Origin: Gammaproteobacteria bacterium
Lineage (GTDB): Bacteria; Pseudomonadota; Gammaproteobacteria; Pseudomonadales; Moraxellaceae
Assembly (NCBI GenBank): GCA_028868515.1
Contig: JAGWUI010000008.1
Span: 49,716-113,715, forward strand
Direction of reading: 5' to 3'
DNA length: 64,000 nt
The position numbers and the translations under genes are program-made. This document shows, piece by piece, positions 1 to 9,817 of the stretch (within the stretch, counting starts at the first letter, position 1; each line of letters begins with the position of its first letter). Below the pieces are notes generated by a model, which made no database searches, was not told the DNA's origin, and saw nothing but the letters and a program-made list of their open reading frames with translations.

Positions 1-1
1 T

Positions 2-523
2 GAGAACACGCCTGCGCATGTATTAGAAATACTACAGGCAGAGCAGCTTGCAGGAAGTTTGATTTATAAAACCAAAATTATTCTGTTGGATACCACATCA
101 CAGGATACCTCACCGAATCGGGATGCCTTGTGGCAACAAGGTCAGAAACAACTGACTCTCGTTCAGGCAACGGTGCATGTCGCGGTGGATTTAAGTGAGC
201 TTACATTACAAAGTATTACGAGTAAGAATGCGACATCGGTTGTTTTACCTCCTGCACGAATTATGACGACAGAGATTGATAGCTTGACCAGTTACGATAC
301 AAAAACGGGTTTACCTTCAACCGTTCAACTCGGTTTGTCGATGACAAGTGCGCAAGAGCAAGATGTGAAGTTGCAGATTGAACATGACTTATGTGCATCA
401 GGCGTTTTGCAAACCTCGACAGACGATGCGCAGCAGAGGGTTGTTGCCTTGTTAGCATCGAAACACATCCCAAGCGCTGTCACGACGACTGATCCAGTGT
501 TATGTCGGAAAGCTGCAAGTTAA
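2..523 (+). CDS. C-terminal part of a DUF4230-like protein (5' truncated by window edge)
   Basis: The reading frame is open from base 2 and carries on upstream of the window, so the N-terminus is missing; the first in-frame TTG at 59 is internal. The visible 173 residues contain a region of alternating strands, with a 'VAVDLSELTL' segment followed by 'VVLPPARI', which resembles the DUF4230 pattern of a repeated strand and an LPxPxI motif. No catalytic residues are recognisable and the function of that family is not known to me. The family name is from memory of motif style, so it is tentative. The gene ends 83 bp before the hydrolase on the same strand. Confidence 0.6.
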   Translation, partial: ENTPAHVLEILQAEQLAGSLIYKTKIILLDTTSQDTSPNRDALWQQGQKQLTLVQATVHVAVDLSELTLQSITSKNATSVVLPPARIMTTEIDSLTSYDTKTGLPSTVQLGLSMTSAQEQDVKLQIEHDLCASGVLQTSTDDAQQRVVALLASKHIPSAVTTTDPVLCRKAAS

Positions 524-606
524 TTCATTTATTTTTTTCTGATTTAGGCAATTGATGCATCGACAGGAGTTGTTGTAGATTTTGAATCTCGTCAAAAGGA
601 CTAAAC

Positions 607-1464
607 ATGCAATCCGAAATCAAATACGTTCGTGCAAATGGTCTACGCTTTGGTTATTTTGAGCAAGGCATTGGTCCGTTGATCATTCTGCTGCATGGTT
701 TTCCTGATACTCCACATACATGGAATTTTGTGCAGCCTCAGCTTGCACAAGCAGGTTATCGCGTGGTCGCGCCTTTTATGCGTGGTTATCCGCCCAGTGA
801 CATATCTGCTAATAAGGATTACGGCGTACTGGCGTTAGGGCAAGATATTGTGGCATTGATTGAAGCGCTCGGAGAGAAACAAGCGATTGTCATTGGTCAT
901 GATTGGGGCGCTTTCGCAGCGTATGCGGCTGCTAATCTGAGTCCACAATCAATTCGTAAACTTGTGGTCGTTGCGATTCCTCATCCAGGTGCTTTACGGT
1001 TTAATTTGCAAACACTGATAAAGACGCATCATTTCTTAACGTTCCAATTTAGATCATGGGCAGTAAAACGGTTACGGCGAGATAATATGTCGGAGATCAA
1101 TGCCATATATCGTCGTTGGTCACCGAATTGGCAGGTTAGCGAACTGGAACTTGCGCCTGTGAAGGAAACTTTACGGATGCCAAAAGCACTGGAAGGTGCG
1201 TTGGGGTATTACTTGAGCTTTAGGCGAGAGGCAATTGGTCGAAAAGGCGCCGCGACACGTCAGCTCATTCGTCAGCAAACTTCAACTCCCACATTAGCAT
1301 TTTTTGGTGTGGAAGATGGGGCGCTAGATCAGAGTAGTATTTCGCGGACGCGGAGTTGCTATTCAGGACCATATGAGGTGGTTCGAGTTCCTAAAGTCGG
1401 GCATTTTTTACATCGAGAAATACCCGAGGAGTTTGTTCGCAGAGTGCTTGCATTTATTCAATAA
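607..1464 (+). CDS. alpha/beta hydrolase, epoxide hydrolase/haloalkane dehalogenase-like
   Basis: 285 aa, a typical length for a soluble alpha/beta hydrolase. The oxyanion motif HGFPD lies at residues 30-34 and the nucleophile elbow is GHDWG, with Asp99 as nucleophile. An Asp nucleophile followed by Trp is the signature of epoxide hydrolases and dehalogenases rather than serine esterases. The C-terminal 'VGHFLHREIP' supplies the catalytic His. There is no signal peptide, so it is probably cytoplasmic. The start is supported by AAAGGA 6 bases upstream. The substrate cannot be told from the sequence. It converges on the SDR gene. Confidence 0.85.
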   Translation: MQSEIKYVRANGLRFGYFEQGIGPLIILLHGFPDTPHTWNFVQPQLAQAGYRVVAPFMRGYPPSDISANKDYGVLALGQDIVALIEALGEKQAIVIGHDWGAFAAYAAANLSPQSIRKLVVVAIPHPGALRFNLQTLIKTHHFLTFQFRSWAVKRLRRDNMSEINAIYRRWSPNWQVSELELAPVKETLRMPKALEGALGYYLSFRREAIGRKGAATRQLIRQQTSTPTLAFFGVEDGALDQSSISRTRSCYSGPYEVVRVPKVGHFLHREIPEEFVRRVLAFIQ

Positions 1465-1492
1465 GATAAACGCGTAAAACATCTAAAAGCGC

Positions 1493-2299
1493 TTAACTTT
1501 TCTTGAGCGCCTTGCGATAGACCATGCCTGTGACACTTGCAATGACACTGCGCGGTGTAACTCGAGTCAGGAGTAATTGCGCTTGATTCATTGCTCCTGG
1601 CACATGGAAATTACGGCGATGTTGCAATGAGTAAATGGCAGATTCAGCGCATTGCTCAGGTGTTTGTAATGCTCCTGTATTTTGGAAATATTTCAAATCA
1701 CTGTTTTGCGTCATTTCGGTATCAATGCCACCTGGAGCAAATAGCGTCAGACTGATAGGTTTCTTCAGGAGTTCCTGCTGGAGACTGAGGAAGAAGTTGG
1801 TCACAAATGCCTTACTGCCTGCATAAGCGGATTGATATGGCACTGGCACAAGGCTGACCATGCTACTGACAGCCATGATGCCACCTGATTGGTTTTGCGC
1901 AATCAAATAGGGGATAAATAGATTAGTAAGTTGGACGACACTGCTGACATTGGTTGCGAGCAGAGTTTTAAAACTTGACCATGAAAGCTCCAGATGTTCG
2001 CCAAAGAAGGTAATCCCTGCATTCAAAATGACTGCATAAATTTGCTGTTGTGTTGTTGCCTCAGTAAAAACACGCTCAACATCGCTTTCTATGGATAGGT
2101 CTGCTGCAATGACTTGGCAATGTACGTTGTATTGATCTTCTAGCTCGATCTTAATCTTTTCTAGAGTTTCGGCACGACGAGCAACCAAAACCAGATTGGC
2201 TTGATGATCACGAGCGAGCATCCGAGCCATGACAAGCCCAATTCCTGATGATGCGCCTGTGACGACAACCCATTTATTCTTAAAATTCATTGTTTGCAT
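1493..2299 (-). CDS. short-chain dehydrogenase/reductase (SDR)
   Basis: Classical SDR of 268 aa with the nucleotide-binding motif TGASSGIG near the N-terminus, NAG ('LNAGITFFG') and the catalytic S...YxxxK ('MAVSSMVSLVPVPYQSAYAGSK'). The reading frame is open further upstream to 2356, but that extension would overlap the end of the lipoprotein gene. The ATG at 2299 (MQTMNF) places the Rossmann motif at the usual distance from the start. It probably reduces or oxidises a lipid or a small carbonyl compound with NAD(P)H; the substrate is unknown. Confidence 0.88.
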   Translation of the reverse strand: MQTMNFKNKWVVVTGASSGIGLVMARMLARDHQANLVLVARRAETLEKIKIELEDQYNVHCQVIAADLSIESDVERVFTEATTQQQIYAVILNAGITFFGEHLELSWSSFKTLLATNVSSVVQLTNLFIPYLIAQNQSGGIMAVSSMVSLVPVPYQSAYAGSKAFVTNFFLSLQQELLKKPISLTLFAPGGIDTEMTQNSDLKYFQNTGALQTPEQCAESAIYSLQHRRNFHVPGAMNQAQLLLTRVTPRSVIASVTGMVYRKALKKS

Positions 2300-2324
2300 G
2301 TTTAGACCTATTGACAGGTAAAGT

Positions 2325-2894
2325 TTAATATTTACACTTTGGTAGAGTTTCAACATTAACAGGTATTCTGGTTCCGTCAGGTAGAATTTTTTCTACGCTT
2401 ACATCACATTGTGGATGAACAGCGGGAAATAAAGATGTTGTTGTCGTATCTTTAATAAGTTTCACATTCACAACATCAACCGAGTACTTTGAGTCGGGTG
2501 CGGGAGTAAAACGGATAGTGTCTGTTTCACAACTTTCTCCAGTAGTGGCTGGAGCTAAAGCAAAACTTCTAATGGCAATTGGTTCTGGAGGACTTGAAAT
2601 TGTCTTTGTTGGTTTGAATCCAATTATTTTTAGATTGTCAGATAGGTCAGTTCCAATGGATTTGTAAGCGAAACAGCCTTGATTTGTTTGAGGGCTAATA
2701 TTCACAAAAAATTGGCGTGAAACAGTCCTATCATAGTTAGAGTATTTCTTGTCTTGATGTTGATCACCGAAAACGATTGAAGGGTCACTACTGGACTTAG
2801 GTGTATATTGATAAAATAGACTACAGGCAGATAAACAAAAAGGCATTATTGCGATCAGTGCTAAAGGTTTGATGCTTGTTTTGATATACAGCAT
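2325..2894 (-). CDS. putative lipoprotein of unknown function
   Basis: 189 aa starting with a basic n-region and a hydrophobic stretch that ends in the lipobox LSAC at about residue 24, so it should be processed by signal peptidase II and anchored to a membrane. The mature part contains four further cysteines, consistent with disulfides in the periplasm. I do not recognise the family. It lies immediately upstream of the SDR gene on the same strand and could be cotranscribed with it. Confidence 0.7.
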   Translation of the reverse strand: MLYIKTSIKPLALIAIMPFCLSACSLFYQYTPKSSSDPSIVFGDQHQDKKYSNYDRTVSRQFFVNISPQTNQGCFAYKSIGTDLSDNLKIIGFKPTKTISSPPEPIAIRSFALAPATTGESCETDTIRFTPAPDSKYSVDVVNVKLIKDTTTTSLFPAVHPQCDVSVEKILPDGTRIPVNVETLPKCKY

Positions 2895-2959
2895 TTTTAG
2901 AGTTATCCAAAATATATTTGATAATAGTGAGTGGGTTAGAGTTAATCACAACCAAACTA

Positions 2960-5209
2960 TTAACTCAACTCCATCGGATCAATATCCAACGACGCACGCA
3001 CCCCACGACGTTCAGGTGTATGCCACAGTGCAGGCCACCAAGTCTCAATCAATTGATGCAGTAAACGTCGATCACGCGTTTGAATCAGTACATGACCTCG
3101 AAATACGCCAGCGCGCTTTTCCATTGGCGCAGGAATGGGACCCCAAATTTCTAATGCATTCTTTGCAATGCCACGTTCTTCCATCTGTTCTTGAAAAGCT
3201 GTTATTGCCGCATTTAAAAAGGCTTCTGTTTTAGCAGTACTTGCAGATTCGGCACGTAATAAAGTCGCGTGGCGATAGGGTGGAAGTAACGCAGCACGTC
3301 GCTCAGCGAGCATCTCAGCTGCAAAGGCTTGATATCCGTGACGGATTAGCGTGATGAGTAGAGGGTTCTCTGGATAGCGTGTTTGAATTAATACTTGACC
3401 TGCTTTGCTGCCGCGTCCAGCACGTCCAGCGACTTGCATAATGAGTTGTGCCATACGCTCAGGCGCACGGAAATCTACACTCAGAAATCCACCATCGACA
3501 TCAATAATCGCAACCAGCGTCACATGCGGAAAGTGGTGTCCTTTAGCCAGCATTTGTGTGCCAAGTAAAATTGCCGCACCTGCTTGATTGGCGCGCTGAT
3601 AAATCTTCTCCCAACTCCCAACACGACTTGTCGTATCGCGATCGACACGAATGAGTGGCTGATTGGGAAAACGCGCAGCCAGTGCTTCTTCTAGTCGAGC
3701 TGTACCTGTGCCAGTCGGAACGAGATTGACGGATTTACATGATGGGCATTCAGTGGGTAAACGACTTTGATAACCACAATGATGACAATGCAAGTGTTGC
3801 TTAGGCGTGTAATGCACCGTCAGATGGGCATCACAGCGTGGGCAGTCGGCTTGCCAGCCGCACGCATCACATAATAAAACTGGCGCAAAACCACGACGAT
3901 TGAGAAAAATTAAGACCTGTTCGTCCGCTTTTAGCCGCGTTTCGATAGCATTAAATAGCTCCAAGCTGACGCCGCTTTCTCTTTTTTTGCCACGCAAATC
4001 GATTAGATGAATTCGTGCAAAATCGGCTTCGCCAGCGCGCTCTGTAAGCTTTAAATGCAGGAGCTTCTTTTCCTCAGCCAGATGCAGACATTCTAGTGAT
4101 GGTGTTGCTGAACCGAGAATGACGGGGCATTTTGCGTCTGAGCCGCGCTTGAGTGCGACATCTCGTGCATGATAACGGAAGGTATCTTGTTGCTTATAAG
4201 AAAGATCATGTTCTTCATCGATAACAATCATGCCTAAGCGTGGCATTGGCGTGAATACCGCAGATCGCGTACCAATCACAATGCTTGCTGTACCTGTTTG
4301 CGCGGCTTGCCAAGCGCGTAAGCGTGCCACATCAGTCATATTTGAGTGCAGCATGACGATTTCAGCATGAAAGCGTGTTTTAAACCGACTAATCGTTTGC
4401 GGCGTTAAACCAATTTCAGGGACGAGTACAAGCACCTGTTGACCCGCTTCAAGAACAGGCTGCATGGCTTGTAAATAAACCTCAGTTTTACCACTGCCTG
4501 TTAACCCATTGAGCAAAATCCCTTGAAACTTGCCAATGGCCTTATGGATTTGTGTAATCGCATGAAGCTGTTCGGCATTCGGTGTGAGTGGCATGTGTGC
4601 CAGCGTTACAGGATGCGCTTGAAAGTGGCTAGGCTGCATAAATGATTCAACAAACCCGCGCTTTTCCAGTTGCGTTAATGCGCTTCTTTCAACACCCATG
4701 AGCAATAAAACACTTTCGGGTGCGCCACGTTCATCATGCAACCCTAATATTTCAAAGCTCTTTCTTTGCTTGGGTGATCGCGAGAGCTCTGCAATATTGG
4801 CAATTGCGGTTGTTCGCCAGTAGCAGGTCAATAAATCTAGAGTTCGCCCTTGTCGCAATAACGCAGGAAGTGCAGCACTCAGTACTTCGCCAATTGGGTA
4901 GTGATAATAACTTGCTGCCCAAAGCAGAAGGTTGAGTATTTCCTCTGGAATAATGGGCGTTGTATCGATGACTTCCAGAATAGATTTGAGGTGATGTGCT
5001 TCACCAGATTCCAGTAAAACAGCATCATTGATTGTGCCTTTGGTTTCAAAGCGCGAGGTTTGTAAGACTACGCCGATGAGTTCTCTTGACCCAAAAGGCA
5101 CGCGCACACGACAACCTGCCGTTGGAATTGCAAAATCATTCGGCAGGAGATAGTCAAATAATTCAAACAACGGTACAGGTACGGCGACCTGTACGAGATA
5201 AGAATTCAT
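2960..5209 (-). CDS. priA: primosomal protein N', replication restart helicase PriA
   Basis: 749 aa, close to the usual 730-aa length. The N-terminal 3'-DNA-binding domain begins 'VAVPVPLFELFDYLLP'. The helicase core has Walker A GLTGSGKTE, the DEEH box 'VIDEEHDLSYKQQD', and motif VI with 'QVAGRAGRG'. Between the helicase lobes sits the zinc-binding region with eight cysteines in CxxC pairs (CDAC, CPRC, CHHC, CPSC). PriA reloads the replicative helicase at stalled forks. No strong ribosome-binding site is seen, but the N-terminus aligns with the family's usual start. Confidence 0.97.
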   Translation of the reverse strand: MNSYLVQVAVPVPLFELFDYLLPNDFAIPTAGCRVRVPFGSRELIGVVLQTSRFETKGTINDAVLLESGEAHHLKSILEVIDTTPIIPEEILNLLLWAASYYHYPIGEVLSAALPALLRQGRTLDLLTCYWRTTAIANIAELSRSPKQRKSFEILGLHDERGAPESVLLLMGVERSALTQLEKRGFVESFMQPSHFQAHPVTLAHMPLTPNAEQLHAITQIHKAIGKFQGILLNGLTGSGKTEVYLQAMQPVLEAGQQVLVLVPEIGLTPQTISRFKTRFHAEIVMLHSNMTDVARLRAWQAAQTGTASIVIGTRSAVFTPMPRLGMIVIDEEHDLSYKQQDTFRYHARDVALKRGSDAKCPVILGSATPSLECLHLAEEKKLLHLKLTERAGEADFARIHLIDLRGKKRESGVSLELFNAIETRLKADEQVLIFLNRRGFAPVLLCDACGWQADCPRCDAHLTVHYTPKQHLHCHHCGYQSRLPTECPSCKSVNLVPTGTGTARLEEALAARFPNQPLIRVDRDTTSRVGSWEKIYQRANQAGAAILLGTQMLAKGHHFPHVTLVAIIDVDGGFLSVDFRAPERMAQLIMQVAGRAGRGSKAGQVLIQTRYPENPLLITLIRHGYQAFAAEMLAERRAALLPPYRHATLLRAESASTAKTEAFLNAAITAFQEQMEERGIAKNALEIWGPIPAPMEKRAGVFRGHVLIQTRDRRLLHQLIETWWPALWHTPERRGVRASLDIDPMELS

Positions 5210-5242
5210 GCGCGGTATGGAGTGCTTGGTCTGGTCGTAAAA

Positions 5243-5623
5243 TTAATCAGCCAAAACCATTACACCATCCATTTCGACCAGTGCGCCACGCGGTAGGCTT
5301 GCAACGCCCAATGCTGCACGTGCAGGGTAAGGTTCAGCGAAGTATTCGCCCATGATTTGATTAACTAATTGGAAATTCGCTAAATCGATCAAGAAAATAT
5401 TGATTTTTGCGATATCCGCCAATGAGCCATTAGCCGCTTCACAGACTGCTTTGACGTTATCAAATACACGGCGAATTTGTGCTTCGATACCCTCTACAAG
5501 CTGCATGCTCTGTGGATCTAAGCCAATCTGACCTGATAAATAAACCGTATTTCCAGTTTGAATGGCTTGTGAATAAGTACCGATAGCAGCAGGTGCATTT
5601 GCAGTATGAATAACGCGGCGCAT
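5243..5623 (-). CDS. ridA: RidA/YjgF/UK114 family reactive intermediate deaminase
   Basis: 126 aa, the normal family length. It begins '[19 protein letters not shown]' and carries the substrate-binding Arg102 in 'YPARAALGV', followed by the conserved Glu in 'ALVEMDGV'. RidA hydrolyses reactive enamine/imine intermediates released by PLP enzymes such as threonine dehydratase, and acts as a cytosolic trimer. AGGA lies upstream of the ATG. It sits 33 bp upstream of priA on the same strand. Confidence 0.95.
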   Translation of the reverse strand: MRRVIHTANAPAAIGTYSQAIQTGNTVYLSGQIGLDPQSMQLVEGIEAQIRRVFDNVKAVCEAANGSLADIAKINIFLIDLANFQLVNQIMGEYFAEPYPARAALGVASLPRGALVEMDGVMVLAD

Positions 5624-5693
5624 AGAGTTTTTCCTATAAAAATAAAACGAGCAGAATTTGTGAGTGGAAGTGGAGTGTATCGCGTTTTATTCG

Positions 5694-5808
5694 TCAAATC
5701 TCCCTAAATCCCTCTTTCTCTAAAGAGGGACTTTGCACGACTTCGAAGCTTTCATCAACTCCTCAGAAGTTCCCCTCTTTAGAAAAAGAGGGGCTAGGGG
5801 AGATTTGA
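5694..5808. repeat. long imperfect palindromic repeat between two genes
   Basis: Arms of about 40 bases (5694-5733 and 5767-5808) are inverted copies of each other, starting and ending with TCAAATCTCCC and its complement. Each arm also contains its own smaller hairpin (CCCTCTTT...AAAGAGGG). No reading frame is present. The layout is that of an intergenic dispersed palindromic element or MITE remnant; a transcript reading through either strand would fold into a strong hairpin. Confidence 0.75.
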
Positions 5809-5883
5809 AAAAATAGGACAAATTATAGTATTAAGATTTTTGTGGATACTTGTATGGGAACTCAGTATATAAATACAGTGAAG

Positions 5884-6525
5884 CTAGCCTCGACCGTTTT
5901 CTTCATCAAGTAATCGTTCTTCCGCACTACGTCCAAACAATGCCATAAAGTTCAGGTTTGCTTGTAATACCAGCTGATCTTCTCTGAGCTGTGCGCGGTT
6001 AATTTCTACACGACGAAGGACTCGCATGACTTTAGGGCGGTGAGCAAGCCAGCGTTCTAGATTGAGATGAAGTAGATTACTGCGAACGGTAATAATGCCG
6101 AGGCGACTTAAAATATCTGCAAGCGGATCGATGCCTTTAATACGATAAAACCACAGGGCAAATTGGAATGCGATTTTTTTTGTCCATTTGTTGAAATCAA
6201 TTTGAACGACTTGAGTGCCATTTTTTTGTTCGAAGACAAGTTCTTGAGTCTCTCTATTGAGATGAAGTTGTACTAAGTACAAATCAACATAAAGCTGAGC
6301 ATTGACGCCTTTAAACTCAATCGTTGCAAATAAGCGTAACCAGCCGTCAAAAATATCAGCATGTAAATCTTTAATTTCATCAACATTTTCGGTGACATAG
6401 CGCTCAATGAAGTCATTGAGTAGCTTTTGTGATAAAGGAAGCTCGCGTTCTTCTTCGATCAATTCTTCAGCTTTCTGGTAAAAGTCTTGGACACCTGTTA
6501 CCAGTCGTTGGAAAAAATTTTGCAT
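5884..6525 (-). CDS. conserved hypothetical cytoplasmic protein
   Basis: 213 aa, rich in charged residues and apparently helical, with no signal peptide or membrane segment. The N-terminal 40 residues contain an acidic 'EELIEEERELP' stretch. I do not recognise the family. Upstream AAGAGCG gives a weak ribosome-binding site before 'ATGCAAAAT'. It is followed by the long palindrome at 5694-5808 and is transcribed away from the TonB-like gene. Confidence 0.7.
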   Translation of the reverse strand: MQNFFQRLVTGVQDFYQKAEELIEEERELPLSQKLLNDFIERYVTENVDEIKDLHADIFDGWLRLFATIEFKGVNAQLYVDLYLVQLHLNRETQELVFEQKNGTQVVQIDFNKWTKKIAFQFALWFYRIKGIDPLADILSRLGIITVRSNLLHLNLERWLAHRPKVMRVLRRVEINRAQLREDQLVLQANLNFMALFGRSAEERLLDEENGRG

Positions 6526-6763
6526 AAGACGCTCTTGATCAATCCTTCTTTATCTCGACGTTTTTAAATCTTAACGTCTGTTTGTGATGGGGCTATTGCG
6601 TAATTCATGTTAGGTTTCATTTTACATGGTATGATTTTACACATTAGTATGCGTTTGTGAGTGTAGATTCGCTTAAAAATCTCTCATAGTCGTAAAATCG
6701 CCTATATTAATGTCAAATCATGCATTCTTATGCAAAATTTTTAAATAGAATCGAAATTCAATC

Positions 6764-7705
6764 ATGGACGAGCTGCAAGTCAACCGTTTTTATGCATGGA
6801 TGCCCATTTCAATGGCGTGGCAAAAAATCTCTCAATTTATACACGCTTGTCGTTCTGACCGTGTTCTCGCAATTTCTGTCTTGTTGGCAGTTATACTGCA
6901 TATTATTGTAATTTTTGGCATTACCTTTGTTCCACCTAGTGATAAGCAAGAGGTGATGAAAGATATTGCACTGGCTGTAAGCGACTCAAAAGAAAAAAAT
7001 CCGGATGCAGATTATCTCGCGCAAGCGAACCAACAAGGTTCAGGTGTTTTACGCTCGGCACATCGTTTAACCAGTCTTATGCAGAATCAAAATCAGAATC
7101 AGGAAGTGCATGAACAAAATGTGACGATTCAGATTATTCAGCAAAAATTAGATCCAGAAGAAGCGAGTGAAGCGGGGGAGCGTACGCTGACGAGTGCTGA
7201 GAGTTGGAGTGTTCAAAAGCAGGACGAAAAGAATCGTCGTGCACATCAGATGCGTAAACGACAAGATCAGCAGGCCTCTACTGCATCTATGATTGCAACG
7301 CTTGAAGCGCAATATGCCAATCAAAAGCAAGAGTATAGTCGTACAACCAATATTCACACCGTTGACAGTGTTTCGACCCGCGCCGACCCAAGCGCAGTCT
7401 ACATGAATCAATTTCGTCGCAAGGTGGAGAAGGCTGGGAATGGCAACTATCCCATCGAAGCCAGAAATCGTGGAATCAAAGGCGATGTCCGTTTAATGGT
7501 CATTCTAGAGCGTGACGGCTCCATTCGTGCGATTCGATTGATGCAGACTTCGGGATATCATATTTTGGATGAGGCGGCTAAAGCGTCAGTGAGACACGGT
7601 GCACCTTATGGTCGTTTTGATGCGGCAATGAAAGGATATAGTCAACTGCATATTATCCGAACATGGCGTTTTTCAGATCAAGATGAGCTTGAGGTTGGAA
7701 ATTAA
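6764..7705 (+). CDS. TonB-family energy transducer-like protein
   Basis: 313 aa with one membrane segment near residues 43-63 ('VLAISVLLAVILHIIVIFGITF'), whose internal His is a hallmark of TonB-type transmembrane helices. A long hydrophilic linker follows, then a C-terminal TonB-like domain ('YPIEARNRGIKGDVRLMVILERDGSI'). The linker is Gln/Asn/Lys rich rather than Pro-rich, unlike classical TonB. No exbB/exbD is next to it. It probably spans the periplasm and couples inner-membrane energy to an outer-membrane partner. The start could also be the ATG at 6800, as no strong ribosome site separates them. Confidence 0.85.
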   Translation: MDELQVNRFYAWMPISMAWQKISQFIHACRSDRVLAISVLLAVILHIIVIFGITFVPPSDKQEVMKDIALAVSDSKEKNPDADYLAQANQQGSGVLRSAHRLTSLMQNQNQNQEVHEQNVTIQIIQQKLDPEEASEAGERTLTSAESWSVQKQDEKNRRAHQMRKRQDQQASTASMIATLEAQYANQKQEYSRTTNIHTVDSVSTRADPSAVYMNQFRRKVEKAGNGNYPIEARNRGIKGDVRLMVILERDGSIRAIRLMQTSGYHILDEAAKASVRHGAPYGRFDAAMKGYSQLHIIRTWRFSDQDELEVGN

Positions 7706-7722
7706 GAAATTTTTTAGATGAC

Positions 7723-7830
7723 GGACGAACACAGTTCGTCCCTACGTCAGAAAATATCAAGAATGTTTGGATTACTGAATTGTTGCCGTGAAATGTAGAG
7801 GCGAACTTTGTTCACCTGTAAATGTTCGCC
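7723..7830. repeat. GTAG-type REP pair (BIME-like)
   Basis: The left unit at 7723-7745 is a hairpin GGACGAAC-aca-GTTCGTCC followed by CTAC. The right unit at 7795-7830 starts GTAG followed by GGCGAAC and GTTCACC/GTTCGCC. The two units are inverted relative to each other and each is itself palindromic, as in REP elements whose GTAG box flanks a hairpin. It fills the gap between the TonB-like gene and ybeY, which converge here. Confidence 0.6.
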
Positions 7831-7861
7831 TGTAAATGCTTCCCCATATGTATTTTGCAAA

Positions 7862-8428
7862 TCAGCGATCTTCATACGGATCGCTAAATCCTAAAGCCTG
7901 CATAATTTCAATTTCTAAACTTTCCATGATGACTGCATCTTCATCACTGATTTCATGGTCATAACCCAATAAATGTAATATGCCATGCACGATGAGGTGC
8001 GCAAAATGTTCTTGTGTGGTTTTGCCTTGTTCATCTGCTTCTTGCAAGATAACAGGTAGGCAAATCACTAAGTCTCCCAGTGGCTTATTCGGGAGGATTT
8101 CTAAGATTTCCTTTGGAATATCAGAAGGAAATGATAATACATTAGTTGGTTTTGCTTTGTTGCGATAATTAAAATTCAAGAATTGGCTTTCTTCAAGATC
8201 AACAATCCGAATCGTAACTTCACATTTTCTTTTTTTCTTAATCCCGATGGTCGCAAGCGTTTCCCAAATCCAAACATGTAAATCACGTTTGCGAATTTCG
8301 AGTAGTGTTGAATGGCAAACCTTTTGTAGGCGGATTTGTAGTTTCTTTTGGCGGCGTTTGATTTTGTGGCTGTCTTTACGACTGGTTTTACCACTTTTTT
8401 TAAGCTCTGATTTTTTACTTGATTTCAT
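7862..8428 (-). CDS. ybeY: endoribonuclease YbeY, 16S rRNA maturation
   Basis: 188 aa with the UPF0054 metal site H148-x3-H152-x5-H158 in '[16 protein letters not shown]' and the typical 'TNVLSFP' motif near residue 95. YbeY processes the 3' end of 16S rRNA and takes part in ribosome quality control. The first 35 residues are a Lys/Arg/Ser-rich tail that standard ~155-aa YbeY proteins lack; a later start cannot be excluded, although no internal ATG precedes the core. It lies 13 bp downstream of phoH, the common phoH-ybeY arrangement. Confidence 0.95.
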   Translation of the reverse strand: MKSSKKSELKKSGKTSRKDSHKIKRRQKKLQIRLQKVCHSTLLEIRKRDLHVWIWETLATIGIKKKRKCEVTIRIVDLEESQFLNFNYRNKAKPTNVLSFPSDIPKEILEILPNKPLGDLVICLPVILQEADEQGKTTQEHFAHLIVHGILHLLGYDHEISDEDAVIMESLEIEIMQALGFSDPYEDR

Positions 8429-8441
8429 AACGTCGCTTTGA

Positions 8442-9542
8442 TTAAACAGATTTTAGGGTGGGTTCAGTATCGTATTGTGCATCACTTGCAGCGTCATTTG
8501 CATCGACCGCTGCTTTTTGTAATGCCAGTCGTTCACGGCGTTCTGTGATTTTCTCACTCATCTGTTGAAGATCGTAATCATCATAGGCTTCAACAATTTT
8601 TTGAACGAGATAATGACGGACAACATCTCGTGAATGGAAACGAGTGATATGAATCTCGTCAATTTTTTCAACAATTCTGAGTGCATGTGCAAGTCCAGAC
8701 ATTTGACCACGCGGTAAATCAACTTGCGTGATGTCGCCAGTAATCACAGCCCGTGATCCAAAACCGAGACGAGTCAGGAACATTTTCATTTGTTCTGGTG
8801 TGGTATTTTGTGCTTCGTCCAGAATGACAAAAGAATGGCTCAAGGTACGACCACGCATATAGGCAAGTGGAGCAACTTCAATCACTTGGCGCTCGATCAA
8901 TTTTGCAACTTTTTCTGATCCGAGCATGTCATATAAAGCGTCATACAATGGACGCAAATAGGGATCAATTTTTTGCGAGAGATCACCAGGTAGAAAACCT
9001 AGTTTTTCACCTGCTTCAACCGCAGGACGAACGAGAAGAATGCGTTGAATCTCGTTACGTTCCAACATATCGACCGCACATGCGACCGCAAGATAGGTTT
9101 TCCCTGTCCCAGCAGGACCTATCCCGAAGGAAATATCACTTTCCAAAATACGCTGTACATAGCGTTTCTGATTCGCACCACGCGGAGCAATTTTACCTTT
9201 GCGTGTATTGAGAACAACTTCGGGTTCTTCGCTGTCATCATCTTCATTGGTGTGATGATGAGTGCGATCAGTTTGACTACCTTGGATGAGTAAATGTAGA
9301 TGTTCTGGTGTGAGATTTCGCGTTTCTTCTGTTTCTTGATACAGCCGCTCTAGCAGACTTTCAGCACGTTCTACCGCATCCAGTTCACCTTCAACGACAA
9401 ATAGACTCCCTCGGTGGGATATTTTGACATCTATGCGTTGTTCGATCAGTTTAAGGTGGGCGTTATATCCGCCAACCATGGCTTTAAGGCGTTCTAGCGT
9501 AATGCCAGAGAATTCGATAGTGCGACTGATGGTTGCGGCCAA
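8442..9542 (-). CDS. ybeZ: PhoH-like ATPase (YbeZ)
   Basis: 366 aa. The N-terminal ~75 residues look like a KH-type RNA-binding fold, followed by an acidic/His linker and the PhoH P-loop ATPase. Walker A is GPAGTGKT at 142-149 and Walker B is '[10 protein letters not shown]'. YbeZ partners YbeY in rRNA processing, and the two genes are adjacent here as in most proteobacteria. The ATG is preceded by the weak site AAAGGAAATGCC. In E. coli-type operons a lnt/ybeX gene follows ybeY; here none does. Confidence 0.95.
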   Translation of the reverse strand: MAATISRTIEFSGITLERLKAMVGGYNAHLKLIEQRIDVKISHRGSLFVVEGELDAVERAESLLERLYQETEETRNLTPEHLHLLIQGSQTDRTHHHTNEDDDSEEPEVVLNTRKGKIAPRGANQKRYVQRILESDISFGIGPAGTGKTYLAVACAVDMLERNEIQRILLVRPAVEAGEKLGFLPGDLSQKIDPYLRPLYDALYDMLGSEKVAKLIERQVIEVAPLAYMRGRTLSHSFVILDEAQNTTPEQMKMFLTRLGFGSRAVITGDITQVDLPRGQMSGLAHALRIVEKIDEIHITRFHSRDVVRHYLVQKIVEAYDDYDLQQMSEKITERRERLALQKAAVDANDAASDAQYDTEPTLKSV

Positions 9543-9817
9543 GGCATTTCCTTTTTGCTAAAGTGGCGAAAATAAAGGGTGCGATGAGTATCGTTAAAAA
9601 GATAACAATCGTCTATCCCTTTATGTGTGTTATAGCATGCCCAGATGGAGATTTTTGCGATATTCTCGATTAAATTGTGAATAAAAATTCAATCGAGAAT
9701 ATTGACAAAAAAATATACTTTTTAACCCAGGTTATTTACGGTGCAAGGGTAGACGAACATCTGAAATTACTTTATCTTTTCGAGCATTCGCCAACACATA
9801 AGAAGGAAAAATGCTTC

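Noticed and set aside
2299..2356. Extended start of the first SDR
   Set aside because: It would overlap the end of the upstream lipoprotein gene and adds 19 residues before the usual Rossmann start.
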